Position numbers and translations under genes: made by a program | From: Nannocystis punicea | GTDB taxonomy: Bacteria; Myxococcota_A; Polyangia; Nannocystales; Nannocystaceae | Reading direction: 5' to 3' | DNA: 64,000 bases | Assembly (NCBI RefSeq): GCF_026965555.1 | Contig: NZ_CP114040.1 | Span: 5,580,001 to 5,644,000 of the forward strand | Notes under the pieces: generated by a model | What the model was told of the DNA's origin: nothing | Databases searched by the model: none | The model's input: only the letters and a program-made list of their open reading frames with translations | In this document: positions 1 to 7,885 of the stretch, piece after piece | Numbering within the stretch: the stretch's first letter is position 1 | Layout of the letters: each line of letters opens with the position of its first letter

Positions 1-311
1 GCGCAAGACTGTGCGCCAGCGCAACTTGCCGGGGCGAAAGAGGCGAAGAACCGACGTGTAAGCCCGGCGGTGCTGCCGCCGCCGGCTGTGCGATCGAACA
101 GGTGCGATGGGCCATGAGGCCGGATCGCAGCGCGCGTGGGCCGAGATGCGGCGCCGCCGGATACGCGAGATTTCATGGCCCGCTCGCTGTTCACTGCGTG
201 TGCGGAACCGCCACATCGAAGTTGCCACTCGTGCGTGACATATCGCGGACGAGGCGCCGGGGCTGGAGTTGTGTTACCGTGCCGGCCTCTCAGAGGAGAA
301 CCCGAAACGTG
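1..311. other. left edge, no gene recognised
   Basis: No credible coding region. An open frame runs into the downstream lipoprotein from position 102, but its first 70 residues are Arg-rich, lack a signal sequence and are unlike the paralogue at 1760, so I treat them as untranslated leader. A purine-rich AGAGGAG stretch at about 293-299 is the likely ribosome binding site of the next gene. Confidence 0.5.
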
Positions 312-1064
312 ATGCTGCTTCGAACTCTGGCTGTTCCTGTCCTGGTGCTCGGTCTGGCGGTGGCTGGCTGTGGCAAGAAGACCCCCGACGGCACGACTCC
401 ACCGGGCGAGACCGGCGCTGGCGGTGCATCCGCCGGAGGTGGCGAGTCCGGCGGTGAAGCGGGTGCTGGTGGTGAGTCCGGCGGTGAGTCGGGCGGTGAG
501 GCGGGCGCGTCCGGCGAGCCCGATGCGTCGCAGAAGGTGTGCGACGCGGAAGTGGGCGACACGCCGAAGGCCGTGTTCGCCGACAACGTCATCCTGCGCC
601 TGCCGAAGGGCATGGACCTGGTCGAGGAGAACCCGTTCTTCGCCCGCATCGCCACCAAGGAGACCGTCTCCACGTGTGACGGCGTGATCAGCTTCGGCGC
701 GCTCGGTTACTTCCAGACCGACACGGCCAAGAACGTCAAGCAGATCCGCGACGAGACGATCCAGGCCGCCCGCGGTGTGCCGCCGAACGAGATTACCTGG
801 GCCGACGAGACCGAGAAGGGCCGCGACTACTCCGGCTCGTACTCGATCCCCGAGGACTCGAAGGGCAACCCGCCGATCAAGGGCTGGTTCGTGCTCAAGG
901 AGAAGGCCGGCTACACGTTCTGGTACGCGCTCGAGACGCATCCGAACGCCTGGAACGCGCTGGCGAAGACCTTCCAGGAGTCGGGCAACCGCCTCCGCAT
1001 CGGGCCGAACATCGCCGCGCCGCCCCCGCCGCCCGCGCCGGCCGGCAAGAAGAAGGGCAAGTGA
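312..1064 (+). CDS. exported lipoprotein, paralogue of the gene at 1760
   Basis: A 250-residue lipoprotein. The N-terminus is a hydrophobic signal ending in the lipobox LAVAGC, with Cys at about residue 20, so it should be lipid-anchored after secretion. A Gly/Ser/Glu-rich linker (about residues 28-70) precedes a globular region with Cys near both the start and middle. The globular part aligns with the gene at 1760: both have a (L/M)PKGM/V-(D/E)L segment followed by E-x-NPF(F/Y)A, a Y/FF strand, and a GWFVL(K/R)-x(n)-Y segment. The tail is Pro/Ala/Lys-rich. I set the start at ATG 312, with an in-frame GTG at 309 as alternative, because the signal peptide begins here and AGAGGAG lies upstream. 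No known domain is recognised; the function is unknown. Confidence 0.8.
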   Translation: MLLRTLAVPVLVLGLAVAGCGKKTPDGTTPPGETGAGGASAGGGESGGEAGAGGESGGESGGEAGASGEPDASQKVCDAEVGDTPKAVFADNVILRLPKGMDLVEENPFFARIATKETVSTCDGVISFGALGYFQTDTAKNVKQIRDETIQAARGVPPNEITWADETEKGRDYSGSYSIPEDSKGNPPIKGWFVLKEKAGYTFWYALETHPNAWNALAKTFQESGNRLRIGPNIAAPPPPPAPAGKKKGK

Positions 1065-1219
1065 GCTGAGCGCGTCGTCAGGCGCGTCCCCGCGGCTCCG
1101 CGCTCCGGCGCGGGGCCGCTCGTGTTTCGTGCGGTCGAGGGCTCGGTCGCGCGGGGCGATGCGACGTCGTCGAGTCATCGTCGAGCGGTTCGCCGACGAG
1201 CGAGGTCGATCGAGGTCGA

Positions 1220-1553
1220 GCTTCTGCAGTCGCGAGCGTAAGCATGCTCGCGGCTCTGCGGCCGCGAACGCAGGGACGATCGAGGTCGCGGGTCTGCGGC
1301 AGCGAGCGCAGGGATGCTCGAGGCTCTGCGGTTGCGAACGCAGAGACGATCGAGGTCGCGGTCTGCGGCAGCGAGCGCAGGGATGCTCGAGGCTCTGCGG
1401 TTGCGAACGCAGGGACGATCGAGGTCGTGGGTCTGCGGCAGCGAGCGCAGGGATGCTCGAGGTTCTGCGGTCGCCAGCGCAGGAGCGATCGAGGTCGGTT
1501 CTGCGGCGGCGAGCGCAGGGATGATCGAGGTTCTGCGGCGCCGAGCGCAGGCA
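1220..1553. repeat. array of about ten short hairpin repeats
   Basis: Between the two paralogous lipoprotein genes lies a run of about ten related units of roughly 31-37 bp. Each has the core TCTGCGG-N6-8-CGCAG, in which CTGCG and CGCAG can pair as a small stem, followed by GGGA and GATCGAGGTCG or TGCTCGAGG. Two unit types alternate, giving a 67-72 bp higher-order period. All reading frames through it are low-complexity Arg/Ser/Ala, so I call it non-coding. It differs from the 14-bp motif family seen elsewhere in the window. Confidence 0.75.
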
Positions 1554-1759
1554 TGGACGAGCTCGCCGTTGCGAGCGGCGAGATCGACGGACGCGAGGTC
1601 CTCGTCCGCCGGGCGAGGCGCCGCGAGCGGCGGGAGCGGGCCGGCGAGACACTGTTCTCGGCGAAGTCGTCGCGCGTGGGCGCGGATTGACTTCGCCGGC
1701 GGCCCGCGGTCTGATCGCGCCACGCCGGGCCGCGGGCCCGTCACGCCAAGGAGATCTCG

Positions 1760-2584
1760 ATGTCGCGCGTCGCCCTGTCTCTCGCTCTCGCGCTCGCGTG
1801 GGCCCCGCTCGCCGGCTGTGCCGTGAGCGCCAGCGCCAGTACTGGCTCGGGGGCCATGTCCTCCGGGACAGGTCCTCAGGGCAAGCCGGCCCGGCGGGTC
1901 GACGAAGGCGGCGGCGAGGCGGGCGGGGGCGGGGCCGGGGCAGCGCCGGCCGGGCCGCCGCCGTGTCAGCCGGCGCTGGCCGACGCCCCGACGGCGCTGT
2001 TCGGCACGCGGATCCTGGTGCGGATGCCGAAGGGCGTCGAGCTGGCCGAGCAGAACCCGTTCTACGCCCAGGCGGTCGCGCCCGACCAGGCGACGAGCTG
2101 CGGGCAGCCGGTGGCGTACGCGGCGGTCGGCTTCTTCGAGTACCCGAACGCGCCCGCCACGGCGGTGCGCGATCAGGTGCTCGAGCTGCGCGGGATCGCC
2201 AAGGGCACGGCGACGTGGGAGGACGAGGGGACGCGCGGCAAGGTGTACACCGGCGCTTATTCGGTGCCCGCCGACGCGGCCACCGGAGCGCCGGCGGTGC
2301 GCGGGTGGTTCGTGCTGCGCGACGCGAACGACAAGTACGGCTACTTCGCGCTGTACGAGACCGACCCGGCCCACTGGGACGCGCTGAAGAGCGTGCTGGT
2401 GGCGAGCGGCAAGTCGCTGCTGGTGAAGCCGCGGTCGATCGCGCCGCCGGCCGATGCCAAGGTCAGCGCTGCGCCTCCGGCGGCGTCGGGCGGGGCTGCC
2501 GGCGCGAGCGCGGCTGGCGGGCTCACGGCCGAGCCGGCGGGGGCCAAGCCTGCCAAGGACGCGAAGGCCGTGAAGGCCAAATAA
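1760..2584 (+). CDS. exported lipoprotein, paralogue of the gene at 312
   Basis: A 274-residue lipoprotein preceded by a good Shine-Dalgarno AAGGAG, 6 nt before the ATG. The signal peptide ends in the lipobox PLAGC (Cys about residue 20). A Ser/Gly/Ala linker is followed by the same globular fold as the protein at 312: shared features are the MPKGVEL segment, EQNPFYA, a GFFEYP strand and GWFVLRDA. The C-terminal 50 residues are Ala/Pro/Lys-rich. Two Cys in the globular region could form a disulfide. The dispersed 14-bp motif lies in the linker, where it encodes SSGTG-like residues. Function unknown; a tandem duplication with the upstream gene is likely. Confidence 0.82.
   Translation: MSRVALSLALALAWAPLAGCAVSASASTGSGAMSSGTGPQGKPARRVDEGGGEAGGGGAGAAPAGPPPCQPALADAPTALFGTRILVRMPKGVELAEQNPFYAQAVAPDQATSCGQPVAYAAVGFFEYPNAPATAVRDQVLELRGIAKGTATWEDEGTRGKVYTGAYSVPADAATGAPAVRGWFVLRDANDKYGYFALYETDPAHWDALKSVLVASGKSLLVKPRSIAPPADAKVSAAPPAASGGAAGASAAGGLTAEPAGAKPAKDAKAVKAK
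1855..1872. repeat. 14-bp-spaced palindrome (intragenic)
   Basis: CATG at 1855 and CAGG at 1869 bracket an exact TGTCC-N4-GGACA palindrome within the linker of the lipoprotein gene. Confidence 0.8.
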
Positions 2585-2626
2585 ACGGCGGCGGGGCTAA
2601 CGCACGCGCTTCCCGGCACGAGGCGC

Positions 2627-2655
2627 TTGCGGGTCGCATCACAGTCGAGTAAAAG
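2627..2655 (+). promoter_or_regulatory. sigma-70-type promoter of the tRNA unit
   Basis: TTGCGG at 2627-2632 and TAAAAG at 2650-2655 are separated by exactly 17 bp. A start about 7 nt downstream would give a leader of roughly 24 nt before the mature tRNA-Glu end. This is the best-matching -35/-10 pair seen in the window. Confidence 0.6.
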
Positions 2656-2685
2656 CCGCAGGTCCCAGCCGCGCGTGGCGCTCGT

Positions 2686-2758
2686 GACCCTGTCGTCCAG
2701 AGGCCTAGGACAGTGGCCTTTCACGCCACCAACACGGGTTCGAATCCCGTCAGGGTCG
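2686..2758 (+). tRNA. tRNA-Glu (anticodon TTC)
   Basis: Acceptor strand GACCCTG (2686-2692) pairs with CAGGGTC (2751-2757), with G as discriminator. The D-loop contains AGAGGCCTAGGACA, the anticodon loop reads CTTTCAC with anticodon TTC, and the T-arm contains GGGTTCGAATCCC. CCA is not encoded. The glutamyl-tRNA synthetase gene is in the same window at 50764. Confidence 0.96.
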
Positions 2759-2805
2759 TCTCTCTCGCGCGCGGCTGGGCCGCTTGAGCCCGCCTCAGGG
2801 GCTCA

Positions 2806-2878
<73 letters not shown>

Positions 2879-2890
2879 TTCGCTTCACGG

Positions 2891-2936
2891 CCTCGCGGGC
2901 CGAAGGGCCTCCGGGCCGTGGCCCGCGAGGTTCTTC
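2891..2936 (+). terminator. probable terminator of the tRNA unit
   Basis: An 11-bp perfect stem (CCTCGCGGGCC at 2891-2901 with GGCCCGCGAGG at 2920-2930) closes an 18-nt loop and is followed by TTCTTCGG. It starts 13 nt after tRNA-Lys. The T tract is weak. Confidence 0.55.
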
Positions 2937-3040
2937 GGGCGAAGGCGTGCGCGAGGATGGGCGGGGCAGGCGCGCTGAAACTGGCCGCCCCGAGATCTTC
3001 TGTTATGGTGGCGCTGAGCTCGCCCCCCGGAGGTTTCGCC

Positions 3041-4063
3041 ATGTGGATCGCACGAGGCCCGACTCTCGCCGTCAGCTTCGCCGTGGCCATGGGCCTCGGA
3101 GCGTCGCTGGCCGCGGCTGCTCCCGCCGACGCGCTGTCGGCCTGTCTGGAGCGGTGCGACCGCGCGCGGCTGTCGGAGACCAACCGGGCGACCTGTCGCC
3201 TCGACTGCGAGCAGGACGCGGCGACCGATCCGGAGCTGATCCGCTCGCAGATCGCGGCGCAGACGAAGACGGGGACGGGCGCCAAGCCGACGCCGTCCCC
3301 GCGACCGAATCAAACCGCCGCGGCCGCGCCGACGCCGGCACCGGCGCTCACGGGGCGGGCGGCGTGCAAGGCCGAGTGCGCGGCCGATCGCACGTTGTCG
3401 GCCGACGACCGGGCGACCTGCGCGCTCGAGTGCGATCAACTCGACGAGCCGGCGCGGCCGGTCGGCTCCGGGGCGCCGAGTGCGGCGACGACCGGGCCGG
3501 CGACGACCGCAGTGGGAGGGTCCGTGACCGCGGTGACCGGCGGGGCCACGAGCGGGCCGGTCGCGGTGGCGACCGGGTCGGTCGCGCCGCCGAGCCTGGG
3601 CGTGGGGCCGTCTAGCTTTTTGGCCATGTGCCTCGAGACATGTCGCAAGGGCCCGGTCAAGTTGAGCGCGACCGACCAGGCGACCTGCCGCCTGACCTGC
3701 GAGAACTCGGCGAGCGTGGTCGACGTGGCGCTGGACGCGGTGCCGAGCGGGTGGTTCGCCGCGCCGGCCCTGACGGTGATGACTGCGCCGAGGCCGGCGC
3801 CGGTGACGGCGAGCGCGACGGGCACGCCGGCGCCGGCGCGACCGATGACGACCCCGGCCGCGGGCGGCTCGTGTCAGGCGGAGCGAGCGACCTGCGAGAG
3901 CGCGTGCGGGAAGGTGCGGGCGCAGTGCGAGCGCGGGTGCGGCAAGCAGAAGGTCAAGACGGACCGGGAGACGTGCAAGCTCGAGTGCGGCGAGAACCTC
4001 GGGCTGTGCACGGCCGACTGCGCGGGGGCGTACGCGAGCTGTGTCAACCGCGGCGTCCGCTGA
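3041..4063 (+). CDS. secreted Cys-rich repeat protein
   Basis: A 340-residue exported protein. GGAGG lies about 8 nt before ATG 3041, and the first 34 residues are a classical signal peptide ending in an Ala-rich cleavage region. The mature part carries three copies of a Cys module of the form CLxxC-x(10-12)-T/S-x-(D/N)(R/Q)ATCRLxCE, at about residues 38-65, 110-135 and 195-222, spaced by Ala/Pro/Thr/Gly linkers. A denser C-terminal Cys cluster (about residues 280-336) follows with at least ten Cys in CxxxC spacing. The pairing of Cys suggests disulfides, hence a periplasmic or extracellular location. No catalytic motif is visible. The third module contains a 14-bp-spaced CATG pair. Function unknown. 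Confidence 0.75.
   Translation: MWIARGPTLAVSFAVAMGLGASLAAAAPADALSACLERCDRARLSETNRATCRLDCEQDAATDPELIRSQIAAQTKTGTGAKPTPSPRPNQTAAAAPTPAPALTGRAACKAECAADRTLSADDRATCALECDQLDEPARPVGSGAPSAATTGPATTAVGGSVTAVTGGATSGPVAVATGSVAPPSLGVGPSSFLAMCLETCRKGPVKLSATDQATCRLTCENSASVVDVALDAVPSGWFAAPALTVMTAPRPAPVTASATGTPAPARPMTTPAAGGSCQAERATCESACGKVRAQCERGCGKQKVKTDRETCKLECGENLGLCTADCAGAYASCVNRGVR
3625..3642. repeat. 14-bp-spaced CATG pair (intragenic)
   Basis: CATG at 3625 and 3639, with the weaker arm sequence GAGACATGTC, inside the third Cys module of the exported protein. Confidence 0.55.
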
Positions 4064-4410
4064 GGCGGGCCGTGGCGCGGCGTCTTGACGGCGCGGGCAC
4101 GGATGCACGATTGGCGAGGTTGAACCAGCCTGTCGCGGCCAGTATGGGCTACGGACGGCGAGTGCAGCGAGCCTTCCGTGCTCCGGTCGTGCAGCGAGGC
4201 GCGGTTGCGGGGATTCAGCTGTCCTTCAGGACATGAACCAAAGCCCAGGCTCTTCAGACTCCGGCGGAGCCTCACCCGCAAGATCAAGAACCAAGCACCG
4301 GCGAGCTCGTCGATGAAGGCCCGGACGTCCCCGAGGCGCCGGAGGTCGCGGTCGTGTGATTCGCGGTCGCGGGCCCCGCGGCAGTCGTTCGTGGATCGCG
4401 CCGAGGAGGG
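4064..4410. other. intergenic region, possible orphan 3' gene fragment
   Basis: This 347-bp gap between convergent genes has no full gene. A 14-bp motif sits at 4218-4235. Directly after it (TGA at 4234-4236 is in frame) one plus-strand frame reads about 40 codons of Pro/Glu-rich sequence (TPAEPHPQDQ, then EPSTGELVDEGPDVPEAPEV) to a TGA at 4357-4359. This resembles the acidic Pro-rich tail of a protein, but no start or homologous donor is visible in the window, so it may be chance. Confidence 0.35.
4218..4235. repeat. 14-bp-spaced palindrome (intergenic)
   Basis: GCTG at 4218 and CATG at 4232 bracket an exact TGTCC-TTCA-GGACA palindrome. Confidence 0.8.
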
Positions 4411-5394
4411 TCAGCTGCGGGGGCTGGGGAGCGGGTGGGCGGCGAGGTCGAGGAGGGCGAGGCGCAGGGTCTCGCCGACGGCGCCGAGGCTGCGAGCGTC
4501 GAGCTTGTCGCGGGTGTCGGCGTGGGTGTGCCACGCAGGGTAGTCGTAGTCGATGAGCAGGACCGAGGGCACGCCGGCCTCGTCGAGCGGGACGTGATCG
4601 TCGAGCAGCGGCACGGCCAGGGGCGTGGAGTCGAAGGCGGTGAAGCCGTGGGCCTGTCCGATCGACCAGATCCGCTGGACGAGGGCCGGGTGCTGGGCGA
4701 GGCTGGCGCGGTCGGGCTGGACGCGGAGATCGCGGTCGCCGACCATGTCGAGGACGACGCCGAACTCGGCGCGGGCGACCAGCGGGAAGCGACCCTGAAG
4801 GACCTCCATGGCGAGCGCGCGGGAGCCGGCGAGATACGGGCCGAGGTCGGGCCGGCCGAGCTCCTCGCCGTCGAACAGGATGACGGTGAAGCCGACGTCC
4901 GGCGGCAGCTGGCGGACGAGCAGGGGCACGAGCTCGAGCACGACTGCGACGCCGCTGGTGCCGTCGTTGGCGCCGACGATGGGCTGGTCGCGGCGTGATG
5001 GATCGGGGTCGGACTCGGCCCAGGGCCGGGTGTCGAAGTGGGTGGCGAGGACGAACCGGCGCGGCGCCTCGGGCCGCACGTGGCCGAGGAGGGTGGTCAT
5101 GTCGAAGCTGACGCCGGTGAGCGGATCGGCGCCGCGGTGTTCGAGGCGATCGATCACGGTGGCGCCGGCGGCTCGCAGATCGCCGGCCAGCGCCTCGATG
5201 GCGCCGGTTCGCCGGGGGTCGCCGAGGGCTCGCGGGTAGCGGTCGAGGAGGAGGTCGACGCGCGCGAGCGCGGCCGCGCCCGAAAATTGCTCACCCACGT
5301 CGCCGCTGGCCGCGACGCCCGAGGACGGCGGGCCCGGGGGTCGGCCGCAGGCCAGGGCGAGGGCAGCGAGCGCGAGGAGGCGGCGAACAGGCAT
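4411..5394 (-). CDS. M28-family zinc peptidase / glutaminyl cyclase-like lipoprotein
   Basis: A 327-residue lipoprotein. The start at 5394 gives a signal ending in LALACG; longer in-frame extensions upstream have no signal character. The catalytic domain shows the M28 series in order: ATHFDTRPW (first zinc His and Asp), GANDGTSG (bridging Asp), FDGEELG (general-base Glu with a second Glu), LDMVGD (zinc Asp) and WHTHADTRDK (zinc His). The FDTRPW and GEELGRPDLGP-like stretch resembles glutaminyl-peptide cyclotransferases more than classical aminopeptidases, so N-terminal pyroglutamate formation is possible as well as aminopeptidase activity. It should act at the cell surface or periplasm. Its 3' end faces the Cys-rich protein gene. 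Confidence 0.85.
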   Translation of the reverse strand: MPVRRLLALAALALACGRPPGPPSSGVAASGDVGEQFSGAAALARVDLLLDRYPRALGDPRRTGAIEALAGDLRAAGATVIDRLEHRGADPLTGVSFDMTTLLGHVRPEAPRRFVLATHFDTRPWAESDPDPSRRDQPIVGANDGTSGVAVVLELVPLLVRQLPPDVGFTVILFDGEELGRPDLGPYLAGSRALAMEVLQGRFPLVARAEFGVVLDMVGDRDLRVQPDRASLAQHPALVQRIWSIGQAHGFTAFDSTPLAVPLLDDHVPLDEAGVPSVLLIDYDYPAWHTHADTRDKLDARSLGAVGETLRLALLDLAAHPLPSPRS

Positions 5395-5617
5395 GCGTGG
5401 CCCCTGGCATGCCTCGCCGCGGCGGCCCGCGCAAGAGGAAACGCCAGGCGCGGGGCAGGAGCTCGCGCGGACGGCCACTTGCGGTGACAGGAGCTTGCGG
5501 TGGCGGGAGCTACTGGTCGCAAGATTTCGCGGTGACGGCATCCCGCTGTCGGTGAAGCCTCGGGACCGGATTCGTCAGCGAGCCGGACATGACTTCTCGG
5601 TGGAGTGAATCTTCTAA

Positions 5618-5687
5618 TATGTTCAAAAGGTAATGTTCGTATGGACATGTTTTAATGGATATGACTGTCAGGACATGTCATTAGAGA
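5618..5687. repeat. AT-rich 14-bp phased array, five units
   Basis: TATG at 5618, AATG at 5632, CATG at 5646, TATG at 5660 and CATG at 5674 lie exactly 14 bp apart. Units end mostly in GGA, as in the GC-rich arrays, but the variable bases are A/T, making this the most AT-rich stretch of the window. Confidence 0.75.
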
Positions 5688-5923
5688 TCGGAGAGCGCGC
5701 GGCTCGCCCTGGCGGCGATGATCTGCTCGCCCGAGAGCGGAGTGGCGGTGCGCGGCGTGGGGGCCTGCTGAAAGCAGGCCTTGGCCGAAGAGTGTCGAGT
5801 GATGGACTCGGGGCAGCGCTCCGAATTCGCCGGCCGTGCTCCGCCTCGCGCGGCGATGGATGCGACGGCGGAAAACGCAGCGCAGGCGGCCGGGGGAGCG
5901 AGACGCGATGCGCTCTGGCAAGG

Positions 5924-5954
5924 GTTCGAGCAGCTCGAGCGTGCGTCGGGCCTC
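5924..5954 (-). repeat. copy of the 3' end of the gene at 6053
   Basis: These 31 bases are identical to 6064-6094, which encode the last residues (about EARRTLELLE) of the minus-strand HEAT-like protein. The copy is in the same orientation, 140 bp further downstream; the flanks differ and the stop codon is not included. Confidence 0.75.
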
Positions 5955-6052
5955 GTGGGGCTTCGGTCCTCCGAGAGACCGACTCGCGTATGGCCCGGTT
6001 GCGCGGTCGAGGGCGAGCTCGGGCGGTCGGCGAGCTCGGCGCGATGGGTGCG

Positions 6053-7186
6053 TCAGGGCAGGCGTTCGAGCAGCTCGAGCGTGCGTCGGGCCTCCCGGGC
6101 GACGGACGGACGTGGGTCGACGACGAAGGCGGCGACGGCGGGGATGTCGGGGCGGCGGCCGAAGTCGGACAGCACGGCGAGGGCGCCGACGAGGGCCGCA
6201 CGGGAGGAGGCGGGGTCGGCGAGGGTGGCGAGGCCGTGGCCGCGGTAGTCGATGGCGCCGAACTGTTCGGCGAGGAGGACTCGCGCGTGGTGGCGGACGA
6301 GGCCTTGAGGATCGAAGGTGGCCCGGATCAGCCCTTCACGATCGCCGCGAGCGGCGAAGCCGCGGACGCCGACGACCCGCACTGCGGGGTTGCGATCGGC
6401 GGCGAGCACCGGAGCGAGCTCCTGCAGGACGGACGGCGGCGTGATCGCGGGCTCGACCGCGAGGTGCCCGGCCCAGATCCGCAGCCACGGATCGCGGCGC
6501 GCGAGCGCGGCGGTGAAGACGTCCCGGATCTCCGGCTGGCCGCGGTAGAGGCCGACGAGGACATGGGCCGCGGCGCGCACGAGCGCGAGGTCGCGGTCGC
6601 GTAGGCTGTCCCAAAGAGCAGGTCGTGCTGCGGGGCTGCGCACTAGCTGTTCCAGGGCCTGGCGGCGGGCGACGCCGGCGCGGACCCAGTCGGACATGCG
6701 GACGATCAGGGGGAGGCAGCGGACCACGAGCTCGGCGTGACGCGCGGTCAGACGCGGCTGCAGGCCGGCCCAGGCGAGGTCGGCGATCGGGCCGACGTAG
6801 TCGTTGAGGCGGTTGATGAGGAAGGCGGTGCCGAGACGGTCGACGCGGTGAGCGAGGCGACGCACCGCGGCCTCGCGCGCGTGGCCGTCGCGGACCAGGC
6901 TGGCGACTCCGAGCGCGCCGCTGGTGCCGCCGCAGAGCTCGATGCGGTCGAGGTCGCGGGCGCGGAGGTCGAGGAAGCGGAGGCCGAGGTCGTGGTGGAG
7001 GCCGGCGTCGCGGAAGGCCCGGTCGAGCGCGGGGACGAGGGTGATCGGCAGCGCGGCGAGGATGCGATCGATGTCGGCGGCGGCCGACGCCACGGTCGCG
7101 GTGTGGCGGTGCAGCAGGTCGGCGGCGCGGAGCAAGATCGAGGCGACCGGGGTGCCTCGACCGGGCTCGCGCAAGTTCGCGGTCAT
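6053..7186 (-). CDS. HEAT-repeat-like protein of unknown function
   Basis: A 377-residue, largely alpha-helical cytoplasmic protein with no signal peptide. From about residue 120 on it shows repeated helix pairs with Ala/Leu-rich hydrophobic faces and R/D caps (for example DPxLRIWAG, NPAVRVVGVRGF, DPQGLVRHHAR, RPSVAREARRTLELL), which is the pattern of HEAT or TOG-like repeats that act as binding scaffolds. The N-terminal 110 residues lack clear repeats. It is divergent from the Rieske gene at 7270. The last 40 codons are partly duplicated downstream at 5924. No enzyme motif is seen. Confidence 0.7.
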   Translation of the reverse strand: MTANLREPGRGTPVASILLRAADLLHRHTATVASAAADIDRILAALPITLVPALDRAFRDAGLHHDLGLRFLDLRARDLDRIELCGGTSGALGVASLVRDGHAREAAVRRLAHRVDRLGTAFLINRLNDYVGPIADLAWAGLQPRLTARHAELVVRCLPLIVRMSDWVRAGVARRQALEQLVRSPAARPALWDSLRDRDLALVRAAAHVLVGLYRGQPEIRDVFTAALARRDPWLRIWAGHLAVEPAITPPSVLQELAPVLAADRNPAVRVVGVRGFAARGDREGLIRATFDPQGLVRHHARVLLAEQFGAIDYRGHGLATLADPASSRAALVGALAVLSDFGRRPDIPAVAAFVVDPRPSVAREARRTLELLERLP

Positions 7187-7269
7187 GCGGACATGCTGCC
7201 TCGATCGCGGCCGCGACCTCCAGCGCGAGGAGAGTGGCCGAAGCCGCGCGCGCGGTGTATGCCTCGGCC

Positions 7270-7728
7270 ATGAAGGCAGACGCAGATCCGAAGGCGAATT
7301 CGTCGGTGTATACGCGGCGCGAGCTGCTGGGCGCGGGTGCGGGGGTGGTGAGCCTCGTGGTGATCGGCTGCGCCGGCAAGCTGCCGCCCGCGCACGAGGT
7401 GCAGGCGGAGGGCGGCGAGGTGGCGATCGCGCTCGCCGACGCGCCCGAGCTGGCGCAGCCGGACGGGGTGATGACGCTCGAGGTGGCGGGGGTCAAAAAG
7501 CCGGTGCTGCTGGTCCGCGACGGCGACAACTACGAGGCGCTGCTGCTGAAGTGCACGCACATGGGCTGCACGCCCGGCTGGAACGCGGCCGAGCGCCGGC
7601 TCGACTGCCCGTGCCACGGGTCGCGCTTCGACGCCCACGGGGCGGTGCTGAAGGGGCCGGCGAAGCAGCCGCTCGAGAAGTACGCGGTGACGTCCGACGG
7701 CACGACGCTGCGCTTCCGCGTGGCGTAG
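7270..7728 (+). CDS. Tat-exported Rieske [2Fe-2S] lipoprotein
   Basis: A 152-residue protein. The N-terminus carries a twin-arginine signal (YTRRELLGAG, Arg16-Arg17) that ends in a lipobox (VVIGC, Cys34), so it is folded in the cytoplasm with its cluster, exported by Tat and lipid-anchored. The Rieske motifs are CTHMGC (Cys95, His97, Cys100) and CPCHGS (Cys113, Cys115, His116): Cys95/His97/Cys113/His116 should bind the cluster, and Cys100/Cys115 form the usual disulfide. DAHG and GPAKQPLEKY follow as in QcrA-type and arsenite-oxidase-type small subunits. No cytochrome b or oxidase subunit is adjacent, so its redox partner is unknown. ATG 7270 is chosen because it begins the Tat signal. Confidence 0.92.
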   Translation: MKADADPKANSSVYTRRELLGAGAGVVSLVVIGCAGKLPPAHEVQAEGGEVAIALADAPELAQPDGVMTLEVAGVKKPVLLVRDGDNYEALLLKCTHMGCTPGWNAAERRLDCPCHGSRFDAHGAVLKGPAKQPLEKYAVTSDGTTLRFRVA

Positions 7729-7732
7729 CGCG

Positions 7733-7761
7733 GGCGCTGTCATTTCCGCGAGGACAGCGCC
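7733..7761 (+). terminator. stem-loop after the Rieske gene
   Basis: GGCGCTGTC (7733-7741) and GACAGCGCC (7753-7761) form a perfect 9-bp stem with an 11-nt loop, starting 5 nt after the stop codon. There is no T tract, so it may be a weak terminator or an mRNA-stabilising end. Confidence 0.4.
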
Positions 7762-7885
7762 TCTGCTGCGCCGTCCCGCGGCGCAGGGCGGGCCGGCATG
7801 GGCAGGGCACGGCTTCGCTGCGCGTGCGCTCGGCGCAGGTCGGGCTGGCACCACCATCGCCTTGCGGCGCTTCCGCAGCGAAGGG

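Larger units (their letters stand above)
5395..6052. other. 658-bp intergenic region with a phased array and a duplicated gene end
   Basis: No credible gene. It holds an unusually AT-rich 14-bp array (5618-5687), a small hairpin GGCCTGCT-GAAA-GCAGGCC around 5765-5784, and a 31-bp exact copy (5924-5954) of the 3' end of the next minus-strand gene. Frames open across it are Arg/Gly/Ala low-complexity. Confidence 0.6.
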
